Below, piece after piece: positions 49,908 through 59,091 of a stretch of 64,000 nt of DNA; the stretch's first letter is position 1, and each line of letters opens with the position of its first letter. The DNA is from Testudinibacter aquarius. GTDB lineage: Bacteria > Pseudomonadota > Gammaproteobacteria > Enterobacterales > Pasteurellaceae. A model generated the notes under the pieces. That model saw only the letters and a program-made list of their open reading frames with translations, was not told where the DNA came from and did no database searches. The translations under genes were made by a program, and so were the position numbers. The stretch spans positions 1 to 64,000 of the forward strand of contig NZ_SMCP01000006.1 of assembly GCF_004342725.1 (NCBI RefSeq). The letters run 5' to 3'.

Positions 49908-51371
49908 TTACAACGTTTTCATTTCATCAGCAATGATTTCGGCTTCTGGGCCAAGAATCACTTGCAGTGCGTTGTCCCCCAATTTGACATTGCCTTTTGA
50001 ACCTAGTGCTTTCAGTTGAGTTTCATTGATTTTACTGAGATCACGCAACACCAAACGCAGGCGAGTGATACAGGCATCAATGCTGCTGATATTGTCTTTA
50101 CCGCCCAGCGCCGCAACAAACTGCTGGGCTTTCTCACGACGACCAATGTTTTGAGTGACAGGTGCGGCACTCGGTTCATCTTCTTGCATCGCTTCACGCC
50201 CCGGCGTTTCCAAACGGAATATTTTGATGGCGGCGGTGAACAGTACATAGTAAATCACCGAGAATACTAAACCTTGCAGAATCAGCATATACCAGTTTTG
50301 TGCTAATGGATTTTGTGAAGACAACACCATATCCACCAAGCCTGCGCTGAAACCGAAACCGGCGATCCATTGCATTGAGGCAGCAAAGAACACTGAAATC
50401 CCAGTCAACAGAGCATGGATCACATATAGCACTGGGGCGACGAACATGAAGGAGAATTCCAACGGTTCGGTGATCCCGGTGAAGAAAGAAGCCAATGCAG
50501 CCGCAATCATCAAAGAAGCCACTTTGGCTTTATTTTCTGGTTTTGCCATGTGGTAAATTGCCAAGGCAGCTCCCGGTAAACCGAACATCATAATCGGGAA
50601 AAATCCGGCTTGATACATTCCGGTCACGCCTAAAACCGCTTTGCCTTCAGCCAGCGATTGTGCGCCACCAATAAAGTTTGGAATATCGTTAATCCCGGCA
50701 ACATCAAACCAGAATACAGAGTTCAGGGCGTGGTGCAAGCCAATTGGTATCAATAGACGGTTGAAGAAACCATAAATACCGGCACCGACTGCGCCCATAT
50801 CTTTGATAGAATCGCCGAAGCTGACCAAACCACCAAAAATGATTGGCCAGACATACAATAAAATGAAAGATAATATGATAGCAGCCACAGAAACTACAAT
50901 TGGTACCAAACGTTTACCACTGAAAAATGCCAGTGCCGGAGGCAGCTGTACTTTATAATAACGGTTATATAGGGCGGCAGAAATTGCACCGACTAAGATA
51001 CCGACAAATTGGTTATTGATTTTGCCAAATGCGGCAGGCACTTGGTCAAGAGCGATACCTTCCAATTGCGCAACTGCACCTGGTGACAACAAGGTGGTCA
51101 CTACCAAAAATCCGACCAACCCTGACAGCGCAGCAGAACCATGTTTGTCTTCGGACATACCGAACGCTACCCCAACGGCGAACAACAAAGACATATTATC
51201 GATAATTGCCGCACCGGATTTAATTAACAGTGCAGCCAGTTGGCTGTCGGCACCCCAACCGTTTGGATCCAGCCAGTAGCCGACCCCCATCAAAATCGCT
51301 GCTGCTGGCAGCGCAGCCACCGGCACCATTAAGGCTCTGCCGATACGTTGTAAGTAGTTAAGAATAGACAT
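49908..51371 (-). CDS. nagE: PTS N-acetylglucosamine transporter EIICB (NagE-like)
   Basis: A 487-residue PTS permease. The EIIC domain (~1-380) carries GRALMVPVAALPAAAILMGVGY, NRLLIPIGLHHALN and FPIMMFGLPGAALAIYH with GITEPLEF. The EIIB domain follows a linker, with the phosphorylated Cys in SIDACITRLRLVL near residue 431. It lacks the EIIA domain of E. coli NagE, so a separate EIIA is needed. Adjacent nagBA and nagC favour GlcNAc over glucose. GAGGGAAA precedes the ATG. Confidence 0.88.
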   Translation of the reverse strand: MSILNYLQRIGRALMVPVAALPAAAILMGVGYWLDPNGWGADSQLAALLIKSGAAIIDNMSLLFAVGVAFGMSEDKHGSAALSGLVGFLVVTTLLSPGAVAQLEGIALDQVPAAFGKINNQFVGILVGAISAALYNRYYKVQLPPALAFFSGKRLVPIVVSVAAIILSFILLYVWPIIFGGLVSFGDSIKDMGAVGAGIYGFFNRLLIPIGLHHALNSVFWFDVAGINDIPNFIGGAQSLAEGKAVLGVTGMYQAGFFPIMMFGLPGAALAIYHMAKPENKAKVASLMIAAALASFFTGITEPLEFSFMFVAPVLYVIHALLTGISVFFAASMQWIAGFGFSAGLVDMVLSSQNPLAQNWYMLILQGLVFSVIYYVLFTAAIKIFRLETPGREAMQEDEPSAAPVTQNIGRREKAQQFVAALGGKDNISSIDACITRLRLVLRDLSKINETQLKALGSKGNVKLGDNALQVILGPEAEIIADEMKTL

Positions 51372-51400
51372 AATTTCCCTCTCTCAAGGATAATAAAAAC

Positions 51401-51422
51401 GAAATAAATGATAATATATTTC
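51401..51422. promoter_or_regulatory. Inverted repeat between nagE and nagB, candidate NagC operator
   Basis: GAAATA-N10-TATTTC lies 30 bp upstream of nagE in the 243-bp divergent region. NagC operators are AT-rich inverted repeats in this position in enterobacteria. The repeat is short, so support is weak. Confidence 0.3.
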
Positions 51423-51614
51423 ACTACGAAAAATATCTTTACATAAGTAGTGGTTATATTGGCTTAATCCTATTTTAATTGCAAGTTTTTTCTGCTTGTT
51501 TATTGGCTTGAAAACAATCTTGCTTTTCATTAAAAAAAATGATTAAATTGATTCAGTTTTATAGACTGTTTAATTTAATCGCGATAATTAATAGATGATG
51601 TAAGGGAGAACAAA

Positions 51615-52418
51615 ATGAGATTAATTCCATTGAAAAATGCTGTACAGGTCAGCCGTTGGGCAGCTAGTTATATTGTAAAAAAGATCAATGAATTTCAACC
51701 AACAGCAGAAAAACCATTTGTGTTGGGACTGCCGACCGGCAGTACACCACTGCAAACCTATAAAGAATTGATCAAACTGTATCAGCAGGGAAAAGTGAGT
51801 TTTAAAAACGTGGTCACGTTCAATATGGACGAATATGTCGGGCTGCCACAGGATCACGAACAAAGCTATCACACATTTATGTGGCAGAATTTTTTCAATC
51901 ATGTGGATGTGCAGGCGGAAAATGTCAATATTTTGAACGGTAACACACCGGATCATGATGTAGAATGTCGTTTATATGAAGAAAAAATCCGTTCCTACGG
52001 CAAAATTCACCTGTTTATGGGCGGTGTCGGCAGTGATGGGCATATTGCATTTAACGAACCGGGATCATCACTGAGTTCCAGAACACGGATTAAAACATTA
52101 ACAGAAGACACCTTGATTGCCAATTCGCGCTTCTTCGATAACGATTTAACCAAAGTGCCGAAATATGCCTTGACGATTGGCGTTGCGACCTTGTTAGACG
52201 CAGAAGAGGTGCTGATTTTGGCAACAGGACATAATAAAGCGTTGGCGTTACAGGCGGGTGTGGAAGGGTGTGTCAATCACTTATGGACGATTAGTGCGCT
52301 GCAAATGCACACTAAAGCAATTTTGGTGTGTGACGAACCGGCAACGCAAGAGCTGAAAGTCAAAACCGTGAAATATTTTACCAATTTGGAAGCGGCTGAA
52401 ATTGCCAGTGTGGCATAG
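51615..52418 (+). CDS. nagB: Glucosamine-6-phosphate deaminase
   Basis: A 267-residue enzyme converting glucosamine 6-phosphate to fructose 6-phosphate and ammonia. Landmarks: [34 protein letters not shown] near residues 37-53, [18 protein letters not shown] (catalytic Asp72) and [18 protein letters not shown] near 135-152. AGGGAG ribosome site. nagA follows after 9 bp. Confidence 0.97.
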   Translation: MRLIPLKNAVQVSRWAASYIVKKINEFQPTAEKPFVLGLPTGSTPLQTYKELIKLYQQGKVSFKNVVTFNMDEYVGLPQDHEQSYHTFMWQNFFNHVDVQAENVNILNGNTPDHDVECRLYEEKIRSYGKIHLFMGGVGSDGHIAFNEPGSSLSSRTRIKTLTEDTLIANSRFFDNDLTKVPKYALTIGVATLLDAEEVLILATGHNKALALQAGVEGCVNHLWTISALQMHTKAILVCDEPATQELKVKTVKYFTNLEAAEIASVA

Positions 52419-52427
52419 GGGGAAATG

Positions 52428-53576
52428 ATGCGTTATGCCTTAACCAACGGCGTGATTTACACGACAGACAAAGCACTGTATCAACATGCGGTGATTGTTA
52501 ATAATGAATTGATTGAAGCGATAGTGCCGGAATACGATCTTCCTGCTGAGATTGAGCGCGTTGATTTGGCAGGAAAAAACCTGAGCGCCGGTTTTATCGA
52601 TCTGCAATTAAACGGTGCCGGTGGAGTGATGTTCAATTTGGATACCACTGTTGAAACCTTGCACACCATGCAGCAAACCAATATGCGTTATGGTTGCACC
52701 AGCTATCTGCCGACCTTTATCACTGCGCCGGATGAAGGCATGAAAAGTGCGGTTGCGGTGATGCGCGAGTATTTGCAAGACCGAAACAATGCCAATCAGG
52801 CGTTGGGATTGCATTTGGAAGGCCCTTACCTGAGTCTTGAGAAAAAAGGGGTGCACCGTCCGCAATATATCCGCCAAATTTCCCCAGAAATGCTGGAATT
52901 TTTATGTGCTAACGGCGATGTGATCACCAAACTGACGATTGCGGCAGAAAATGAAGCGGCTCAGTATGTGCAACGCTTTACCGACAGCGGAATTTTGGTA
53001 TCGATCGGGCATTCCAATGCTAATTACGAGCTGGCGAAACAGCGGATTGATGAAGGCATTGGTTTTGCCACCCATCTGCACAATGCAATGTCGCCAATCA
53101 GTTCCGGGCGTGATATGGGCGTGGTGGGCGCGGTGCTGGATTCGGATATTTACACCGGTATTATCGTCGACGGGTTGCATGTCACTTGGTCGAATATTCG
53201 CTTTGCCAAGCAAATTAAAGGCGAAAAATTGGTGGTGGTAACCGACGCAACTGCTGCTGCCGGTGCGGATATCGAATGGTTTGATTTTGTTGGTACCAAA
53301 GTGATTGTCAAAGATGGCAAATGCTACGACGAAAAAACCGGCAGCCTTGGCGGCTCGGCGATTACCATGATTGAATCGCTGCAAAATTTAGTGGAACAGG
53401 TTGGCATCGACTTGCTTGAAGCGCTGCGAATGTGTTCGCTGTATCCGGCGCGGGCGATTGGCGCTGACCGCACTTTGGGATCAATTGAAGTCGGCAAAGT
53501 GGCAAATCTTACCGTGTTCGATCACCGTTTCCAGGTGTCTGCGACTGCAGTCAATGGCGTATTGCACCACTATTAA
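52428..53576 (+). CDS. nagA: N-acetylglucosamine-6-phosphate deacetylase
   Basis: A 382-residue amidohydrolase that deacetylates GlcNAc 6-phosphate before NagB. Landmarks: GFIDLQLNGAGGVMFN near residues 54-70, GLHLEGPYLSLEKKG with the metal-binding Glu, SIGHSNANYELAKQ, ATHLHNAMSPISSGRDMGVVGAVLD and the catalytic VVTDATAAAG. Two adjacent ATGs exist (52425 and 52428); the second is better spaced from AGGGGGAA. Confidence 0.96.
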   Translation: MRYALTNGVIYTTDKALYQHAVIVNNELIEAIVPEYDLPAEIERVDLAGKNLSAGFIDLQLNGAGGVMFNLDTTVETLHTMQQTNMRYGCTSYLPTFITAPDEGMKSAVAVMREYLQDRNNANQALGLHLEGPYLSLEKKGVHRPQYIRQISPEMLEFLCANGDVITKLTIAAENEAAQYVQRFTDSGILVSIGHSNANYELAKQRIDEGIGFATHLHNAMSPISSGRDMGVVGAVLDSDIYTGIIVDGLHVTWSNIRFAKQIKGEKLVVVTDATAAAGADIEWFDFVGTKVIVKDGKCYDEKTGSLGGSAITMIESLQNLVEQVGIDLLEALRMCSLYPARAIGADRTLGSIEVGKVANLTVFDHRFQVSATAVNGVLHHY

Positions 53577-53596
53577 AACAACGGATTTAGCGGTGC

Positions 53597-53631
53597 AAAA
53601 GTGCGGTATGCTGTTTGGCTACCGCACTTTT
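53597..53631 (+). terminator. Paired uptake-signal terminator after nagA
   Basis: AAAAGTGCGGTA and TACCGCACTTTT form a 12-bp stem with an 11-base loop, followed by TT. It lies between nagA and nagC, so nagC may have its own promoter. Confidence 0.65.
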
Positions 53632-53714
53632 TAACATTATAAAGATTAAAACAGTATCAATTGTTTAGCGATAGGATATACAATAGTGCGCATGTAATTA
53701 AAGCAAGGGCAGTG

Positions 53715-54938
53715 ATGAACCAGCAAATACAAATAGTCAATGTTGATTTCGTGAAACAAGCGAACGGTGCGCTGGTGTACCGTTTAATTGATCAGCTTGG
53801 ACCGATTTCCCGGATTCAAGTGTCGGAAATGAGTGGTTTAGCTGCCGCTAGTGTCACCAAAATCACTCGCAATCTACTGCGGTTAGGTTTAATTAAAGAA
53901 GTGGCGCAGCAACAATCGACCGGTGGGCGACGGGCAACTTCAATTGTGGCAGAACGACAGAACTTCGTCTGCCTTTTGATCCGTTTGGGGCGCACCAGTG
54001 TCACGATTGCGGCAATGAATCTGGCAACTGAAGTACTGTTTAAACGCAAATATCAGCTGCAAACTGAGCAGACGGTTGAGCAACTGGAGCAATATTTGTT
54101 GGAACACATTCGACGGTCACTGTCAGAATTGCAGCAGAACGATTACCAGATCATTGCCTGCGGCATTACGGTTCCCGGTTTTGTGGATCAAAAGAGCAAC
54201 ACGATTCGCTTTATGCCGCAGCTGAATCTGCAAAAACCGTGGAAACTGGCAGAATCTATTCAACAGCTGATCCAGCTTCCGGTGTTTATCGGGCATGATG
54301 TGCGTGCGTTGGCATTGGCAGAATCCTATTTTGGCAAAACCCGTGAAACCAGCGATTCGCTGTTGCTGCGTATCCATCGTGGTGTTGCCGCCGGCATCAT
54401 CTTAAATCGTGAGTTGTTTAGCGGTAGTAAAAATAATTTGGGTGAAATCGGGCATACTCAAGTAGATCCGCTCGGTAAACGTTGCAAGTGCGGTAATTTC
54501 GGTTGTTTGGAAACGCTGGTCAGTAATCAAGCGATTGAAGACAGCGTGCGCGAGTTGCTGCAACAAGGGCATCATTGTGATGGCGTAACCTTGCAGAATT
54601 GTAATCTGGATACCATTTGTGCAGCGGTGAATCAAGGCGATCCGCTGCTGGTGGAATTGTTTCAACGGCTAGGAAAATATATCGGACAAGTATTAGCAGT
54701 GTGTATCAATGTGTTAAATCCGGAGAAAATAATTCTTTCCGGGCAAATAACGCAAGCTAAACAGGTACTTTTTCCGGCGATTGAAAAAGCGCTGCAAGCA
54801 ATGGCATTGTCGGATTTTGTGCAAAATACCGCACTTGAAGCCTCAGAATTGGCTCACGACGACATTATCGGCGCCTTTGCCCTGATTAAACGCGCGCTTT
54901 GGAACGGTGAGTTATTGGTGCAATTATTAGAAGACTAA
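53715..54938 (+). CDS. nagC: ROK-family transcriptional regulator NagC
   Basis: A 407-residue repressor. The N-terminal winged helix has NGALVYRLIDQLGPISRIQVSEMSGLAAASVTKITRNLL near residues 17-54, typical of NagC/Mlc. The ROK domain follows, with the zinc motif CKCGNFGCLE near 257-266. In relatives it senses GlcNAc 6-phosphate and controls nagE and nagBA, which lie next to it. The start at 53715 fits the family; an 18-residue extension is rejected. Mlc cannot be wholly excluded. Confidence 0.9.
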   Translation: MNQQIQIVNVDFVKQANGALVYRLIDQLGPISRIQVSEMSGLAAASVTKITRNLLRLGLIKEVAQQQSTGGRRATSIVAERQNFVCLLIRLGRTSVTIAAMNLATEVLFKRKYQLQTEQTVEQLEQYLLEHIRRSLSELQQNDYQIIACGITVPGFVDQKSNTIRFMPQLNLQKPWKLAESIQQLIQLPVFIGHDVRALALAESYFGKTRETSDSLLLRIHRGVAAGIILNRELFSGSKNNLGEIGHTQVDPLGKRCKCGNFGCLETLVSNQAIEDSVRELLQQGHHCDGVTLQNCNLDTICAAVNQGDPLLVELFQRLGKYIGQVLAVCINVLNPEKIILSGQITQAKQVLFPAIEKALQAMALSDFVQNTALEASELAHDDIIGAFALIKRALWNGELLVQLLED

Positions 54939-55042
54939 ATTAAGCGCTGAATAATTTTTGCTGGTAAATTGCACGAATAGCAAGTAAACTGCTCAATCTG
55001 TGTCCGAATAAATTAAAAAAGCGCTTTTTTAATAAAAAACGG

Positions 55043-55071
55043 TTGACGAGCAAGGGCGATATTAGCATAAT
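55043..55071 (+). promoter_or_regulatory. Promoter of the mixed tRNA cluster
   Basis: TTGACG at 55043-55048, a 17-bp spacer and CATAAT at 55066-55071, about 44 bp before tRNA-Met, followed by a G+C-rich GCCCCGC discriminator-like stretch typical of stable RNA promoters. An A6-GCGC-T6 palindrome (55015-55030) may end nagC. Confidence 0.75.
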
Positions 55072-55114
55072 TAGCCCCGCAAAACCGATGAGGTGAACGC
55101 AGAAATAATTGAAT

Positions 55115-55191
55115 GGCTATGTAGCTCAGTTGGTTAGAGCACAACACTCATAATGTTGGGGTCACAGGTTCGAATCCCGTCATAGCCACCA
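55115..55191 (+). tRNA. tRNA-Met (anticodon CAT, elongator)
   Basis: A 77-nt cloverleaf starting GGCTATGTAGCTCAGTTGG with anticodon loop CTCATAA and encoded CCA. It closely resembles E. coli elongator tRNA-Met, and the standard acceptor pairing rules out an initiator. Confidence 0.95.
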
Positions 55192-55203
55192 TATTTTATT
55201 TGC

Positions 55204-55288
55204 GCGGGAATGGCGAAATTGGTAGACGCACCAGATTTAGGTTCTGGCGCCGCGAGGTGTGTGGGTTCAAGTCCCTCTTCCCGCACCA
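55204..55288 (+). tRNA. tRNA-Leu (anticodon TAG)
   Basis: An 85-nt class II tRNA starting GCGGGAATGGCGAAATTGG with anticodon loop TTTAGGT (TAG), a long variable arm and encoded CCA. Confidence 0.95.
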
Positions 55289-55314
55289 TTCATCAGCTTT
55301 GCAATGTCATAGAT

Positions 55315-55389
55315 TGGGGTATCGCCAAGCGGTAAGGCACTGGGTTTTGATCTCAGCATTCCTAGGTTCGAATCCTAGTACCCCAGCCA
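55315..55389 (+). tRNA. tRNA-Gln (anticodon TTG), copy 1
   Basis: A 75-nt cloverleaf starting TGGGGTATCGCCAAGCGG, with anticodon loop TTTTGAT (TTG) and an encoded GCCA end. Confidence 0.95.
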
Positions 55390-55428
55390 TCGACTAATCT
55401 ATATCAAATAACTGAATTTTTGTTTTAT

Positions 55429-55503
55429 TGGGGTATCGCCAAGCGGTAAGGCACTGGGTTTTGATCTCAGCATTCCTAGGTTCGAATCCTAGTACCCCAG
55501 CCA
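55429..55503 (+). tRNA. tRNA-Gln (anticodon TTG), copy 2
   Basis: Identical second copy of tRNA-Gln, 39 bp after the first. Confidence 0.95.
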
Positions 55504-55528
55504 TTAAACATAAGATTCAACCCAAATT

Positions 55529-55615
55529 GCGGAAGTGGCGAAATTGGTAGACGCGCTAGGTTCAGGTCTTAGAGCCTTAACGGGTGTGGGGGTTCAAGTC
55601 CCCCCTTCCGCACCA
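55529..55615 (+). tRNA. tRNA-Leu (anticodon CAG)
   Basis: An 87-nt class II tRNA starting GCGGAAGTGGCGAAATTGG with anticodon loop TTCAGGT (CAG), long variable arm and encoded CCA. It is the last tRNA before the phage-derived element and a plausible integration target; the matching att repeat is not in view. Confidence 0.95.
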
Positions 55616-55716
55616 TCTTTTTTATCTTATCTAATTCCTGTAATAGCCTCATTTTTATAATATGCTAAAGACTTACTTATAGAACCCTGCTATTAATTTT
55701 ACCGAGGCAAGGGCAA

Positions 55717-55869
55717 ATGGCAGCTATTGGTATCACCTTAGTTTTAGGTGGCAGTTATTATTTGCTTTATAGCGTCATACGCCCAAAAAATCTTTTCCCT
55801 TTTTTTCTAGCACATGCACTTAGTGATATATTCGGTGTAGGGATTCTGACTTACATAGAAACGCTTTAA
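55717..55869 (+). CDS. Short membrane protein, possibly the end of a CPBP-family protease
   Basis: A 50-residue frame: a hydrophobic stretch AAIGITLVLGGSYYLLYSVI, then NLFPFFLAHALSDIFGVGIL. The HALSD segment resembles the last conserved motif of CPBP (Abi) intramembrane proteases, so this may be the tail of a gene truncated on its 5' side. No clear ribosome site is seen. Its stop overlaps the end of the integrase stump, which suggests a deletion junction. Confidence 0.4.
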   Translation: MAAIGITLVLGGSYYLLYSVIRPKNLFPFFLAHALSDIFGVGILTYIETL

Positions 55870-56102
55870 ATTCCTCTCGTTTGGATCTCTTGAACAAGAG
55901 AAAGATCAGGATAATTATTGAGGCTGATATAGGTGCGCTTTTTGGTTATCGGTTTGTAATAATTAAATTGCCATGTTTTCACCCCGTTGGGTTTCACCAA
56001 CAAATACAAGCCGCCACCATCAGTTCGTGAATCATAGGCTGTATTTTTAGCTTTTAATTTCTCGATTTCAGTATTAGTTAAAGGCTTCGTTATCTTAGGC
56101 AT
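55866..56102 (-). pseudogene. Tyrosine integrase, N-terminal fragment
   Basis: A 78-residue reading frame starting PKITKPLTNTEIEKLKAKN, then YDSRTDGGGLYLLVKPNGVKTWQFNYY, the arm-type DNA-binding domain (DUF4102) found at the N-terminus of P4-like and tRNA-targeting integrases. It stops after LSLVQEIQTRGI, so the core-binding and catalytic domains (some 300 residues) are gone. GGAGAG precedes the ATG at 56102. The element could not excise with this protein alone. Confidence 0.82.
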
Positions 56103-56582
56103 ATTAGGCTCTCCAGCGTTTTTTGTACTCTCGATTTTCAGGCATTTTAGCAGAGAGTACAAAAGAGAGTACAAAAAAGTCCGATTTAAGACGAAAAGAA
56201 ACGGTAAGCTACGAACAAGAAAAAAGCCTAGCGGCTTGTATTCTCTAGGCTTTCCGATAAGTTACGAACAGTAACGATATGTTTTTTGGTGCTGGCGACA
56301 TCTGAATTAATCGCTGTAAACCGCTTAAATACTGGCATTTATTCAATTCAATTTTTGATCGTATTACTAACTGTATTACTAAAAATAAAAATCACAGAAA
56401 AATAAAAAAATCGAAATAAAAAAATAAAATTTTTATGGGGGGGTTAGCTCCTTATCTACTATTTTAGTCTTAATCTCATTTAACATATTGATATTAAAGT
56501 TATTTATTACTAGTAGTTGGTTGATTAGATGAAAAGTACCTCGTTTTTGTTTTGAAAACAGCTACTACTTTTTGACGGCAAC
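56103..56582. other. Regulatory/attachment-like region between integrase stump and primase
   Basis: No gene is supported in these 480 bp. Repeats are dense: GAGAGTACAAAA twice in tandem (56153-56176) and once inverted (56121-56132); an imperfect 16-bp repeat CGGTAAGCTACGAACA / CGATAAGTTACGAACA (56202 and 56255); GTATTACTAA twice (56361 and 56373); and a hairpin AAAGCCTAG/CTAGGCTTT (56223-56253). These could be integrase arm or excisionase sites; that is inference. Confidence 0.5.
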
Positions 56583-56605
56583 AAAAAAGGGCGGTTAAGC
56601 CCTTT
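56583..56605 (-). terminator. Terminator of the primase operon
   Basis: On the minus strand AAAGGGC-TTAACC-GCCCTTT is followed by TTT, just after the primase stop codon at 56623. Confidence 0.75.
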
Positions 56606-56622
56606 CTGTGTTGTTGGTTCTG

Positions 56623-58413
56623 TTATCCCTCCCACTCTTCAAACGTGGCGTGGCGGTCTTTCCAGTAAATATTAGTGAGCTGCGCATTGTCTTTTTTACG
56701 CTCTTCTAGCGTGGCTTTTTGCCCGGCTTCTTTCAATGCGTCCGGCAGTGCTTGCTTGAATGATAATAGGCTTAAGCGCTGGCTGTAATTTTGGCAATCA
56801 CAATATTTGAGATAGGCTTGATAAAGTGCGGTGTCAGCGTTGCGCTTGCTGGTTCCGCTGCCCCAATAAAGCCCGCTGATTTTGGCATTTTTATCTCTTG
56901 GAGAATCGTTTTCATTTATCGGCACCACCTTAAAAGCTGAGGCAAAATCGATCAGATGATTAGCTTTCTGCTTGATATTAAGTCCGTCAGAATGGCTTCG
57001 AAACGCTTCTAATATCTTGCGGGCTTCTTCCGGATTATCCTGAAATCGGTTTAGCAGCAAGTGAACAATGCCGTAAATTTCACCTTTGATTTTATCAATA
57101 AAGTTCACATCTTTTTTGCTTTCGGGAATTGGCTTATCAAAGAAAATAATCACTCGGCGGCGTGCGATACCGCCGTTTCTGTCAGTAAATAAAATCGGGT
57201 TATTGGTGATCATCATATAGTTAGCCGTTGGCTTGTAGTCAAACGGATCTTTATACAACAATTTAACCGTCATCACATCGCCCCCAGTGAATGCCTTTAA
57301 GCCATCTGCGCTGCCGCTGTAATCTTTTTGATCGGGTGAGTACGCAAAAGACTTTCCAATAAATAACGATCGGGTTTCTGGCTTATCAAAATCTTTAATT
57401 GCCATGATCACGCTGTTGCCTCGGCCGCTAAGTGTGGCGGCGATTTCCCCTAGTAATGACTTGCCGGCACCACCAACGCCGGTGACCTCAAGAAATAGAC
57501 CCCAATGGTGTTGATTGGTTAGAATCATGTATAGCCCTGCCAGAATTGCCGTTTTCTTTTCTTGGCTGCCGCTGGTGGCAAAATTTAGCCAATCATTAAA
57601 GTGCGGTGTTGCCTTGCTGGTGATATTACAAGGGAAATTATCAATCATACGCAATCCCAAGTCAGGATTGTGCGCAATGAATTCTCCGGTCTTTTTATTG
57701 AGTGCGCCATTCGTAAAGCCGATGTAATCCATGCTTTCTATTGGCATTTCATCAATGCTTAACGTAATCAATTCCGCTAATTTTCGTAGCGTATTGATTT
57801 TAAAATCCGCTTTTTTATCACGATAAAAGGCAAGCGCTTTACGCTCTAACCGCTCTTGAGCAACCTCTTCCCAAACTGCGCCTGTGTATTGGTAGGTTTT
57901 GCCCAATGTAATGTCACGTCTTAGTGGGGAATCATGCCACCTTAAGAATGCTTTAACTTTATCGTCATCGCTGGCATGGTGCAGATCGATTTCAGTATCA
58001 AGAAGTGATTCAACAACCAGCTTATTTATATCGTCTTCACCTGCCCGCACTTTAGACAGTTTTTCGCTCAGGTCTTGCCGTTGAAGTGCTGAATCATAAA
58101 AATTCAAGGTTTTGACTTTGCTATGCTTCGCAATACTGGCAATAATCCCCTCAATCTCACTATCCTTTAATGTGCCTGCTTGATGAATAGAGGCGATTTC
58201 TTGCTCTTCCGGTACTATTGCCACATTTGGCAACTTCTCCAATTCCTTAGAACCAACAAGAACTGGAATATCATCTTTTGACAACTTGCGCCATTGTGAA
58301 ATCCTTTCCAGTGAGGGCTTGGCATACGCCAGCCCCCCGGCTATAATGATTAATTCCTCTTGGTAATTTCTATCTTGTGAATTGAAATACCGTGCTTTAG
58401 TTAAGTTAGACAT
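56623..58413 (-). CDS. P4-type phage primase/helicase (SF3 ATPase domain)
   Basis: A 596-residue replication protein. The SF3 helicase core has Walker A TGVGGAGKSLLG near residues 311-322, a Walker B region around 355-366 and motif C YMMITNNPILFTDRNGGIARRR near 399-420. The N-terminal part is shorter than in P4 alpha (777 residues), and no zinc finger or TOPRIM motif is evident, so primase activity is uncertain. The ATG at 58413 has GGAGGGG upstream and overlaps the preceding stop. Confidence 0.87.
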   Translation of the reverse strand: MSNLTKARYFNSQDRNYQEELIIIAGGLAYAKPSLERISQWRKLSKDDIPVLVGSKELEKLPNVAIVPEEQEIASIHQAGTLKDSEIEGIIASIAKHSKVKTLNFYDSALQRQDLSEKLSKVRAGEDDINKLVVESLLDTEIDLHHASDDDKVKAFLRWHDSPLRRDITLGKTYQYTGAVWEEVAQERLERKALAFYRDKKADFKINTLRKLAELITLSIDEMPIESMDYIGFTNGALNKKTGEFIAHNPDLGLRMIDNFPCNITSKATPHFNDWLNFATSGSQEKKTAILAGLYMILTNQHHWGLFLEVTGVGGAGKSLLGEIAATLSGRGNSVIMAIKDFDKPETRSLFIGKSFAYSPDQKDYSGSADGLKAFTGGDVMTVKLLYKDPFDYKPTANYMMITNNPILFTDRNGGIARRRVIIFFDKPIPESKKDVNFIDKIKGEIYGIVHLLLNRFQDNPEEARKILEAFRSHSDGLNIKQKANHLIDFASAFKVVPINENDSPRDKNAKISGLYWGSGTSKRNADTALYQAYLKYCDCQNYSQRLSLLSFKQALPDALKEAGQKATLEERKKDNAQLTNIYWKDRHATFEEWEG

Positions 58414-58607
58414 CACCCCTCCATTGCGCTTTGTGCGTTGCCGATTAGCGTTTCTATCGTCCAAAGTACATCACAAATCAAATGGTTTTTCAGGCTAAAA
58501 TCGCCTCCGCATTCTTGGCTATAGTCTTGAAGTAAGGTAGTAAGGGCTTTTGCCTGCGTTAAGTTTTGGTTAATCATGTTTTGTTTATCGAATGAGATAT
58601 TAGTCAT
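58413..58607 (-). CDS. Small phage protein, unknown function
   Basis: A 64-residue protein, TNISFDKQNMINQNL then ALTTLLQDYSQECGGDF and a helical C-terminus LICDVLWTIETLIGNAQSA. I do not recognise it. Start at 58607 with GGAGGTG upstream; its end overlaps the primase ATG and its start overlaps the gene before, so it belongs to a tightly coupled unit. Confidence 0.6.
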   Translation of the reverse strand: MTNISFDKQNMINQNLTQAKALTTLLQDYSQECGGDFSLKNHLICDVLWTIETLIGNAQSAMEG

Positions 58608-59091
58608 GCTGCACCTCCTCACCAGTCATTACAATTGTTCTGTGGGGCAATGGTGCGCTTTCTTCAATCATTTTCTGATGACTGGCTTTTGCTTGTTCTC
58701 GCCAGTCAGCGCCTAGATTGTCAACATTGATTATTTGGCTGATATGGTTCAGGTTGCCGCCTGTCCATTCGGTAGCATTGGCTAGATATGCTTCACCTAA
58801 AGTCTGATCAATAAGCTGCTTAATGTCGGGGATCTCACACAAGGCTTTAGCTAATATGTGATAGTTCACAAAATTCACTGCCAAAGAGGCGATTAAGCCG
58901 ATTTGCTCGCCTTTTTGGGCTTCAATGTGTCGAACTTCACTAAAGTCTTTTGGTAAGTGATAAGCCTCGGTAAGTTCATTACGGTACAATTTCAAAAGGT
59001 TCTCGCCATCCTCGGTGATCAAATTACCCTCGGCAGTTTTCGCCATAACCGATTTAAAAATAGCGTTTGGGGTTGGTTTTGAATTACGCAT
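58600..59091 (-). CDS. Phage protein, unknown function
   Basis: A 163-residue protein, mostly helical, with no motif I recognise. It begins RNSKPTPNAIFKSVMAKT and has a hydrophobic helix IGLIASLAVNFVNYHILAKAL near residues 63-83. It overlaps genes on both sides by 8 bases, part of the Icd-primase unit, suggesting a role in replication or its control. Confidence 0.65.
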   Translation of the reverse strand: MRNSKPTPNAIFKSVMAKTAEGNLITEDGENLLKLYRNELTEAYHLPKDFSEVRHIEAQKGEQIGLIASLAVNFVNYHILAKALCEIPDIKQLIDQTLGEAYLANATEWTGGNLNHISQIINVDNLGADWREQAKASHQKMIEESAPLPHRTIVMTGEEVQHD

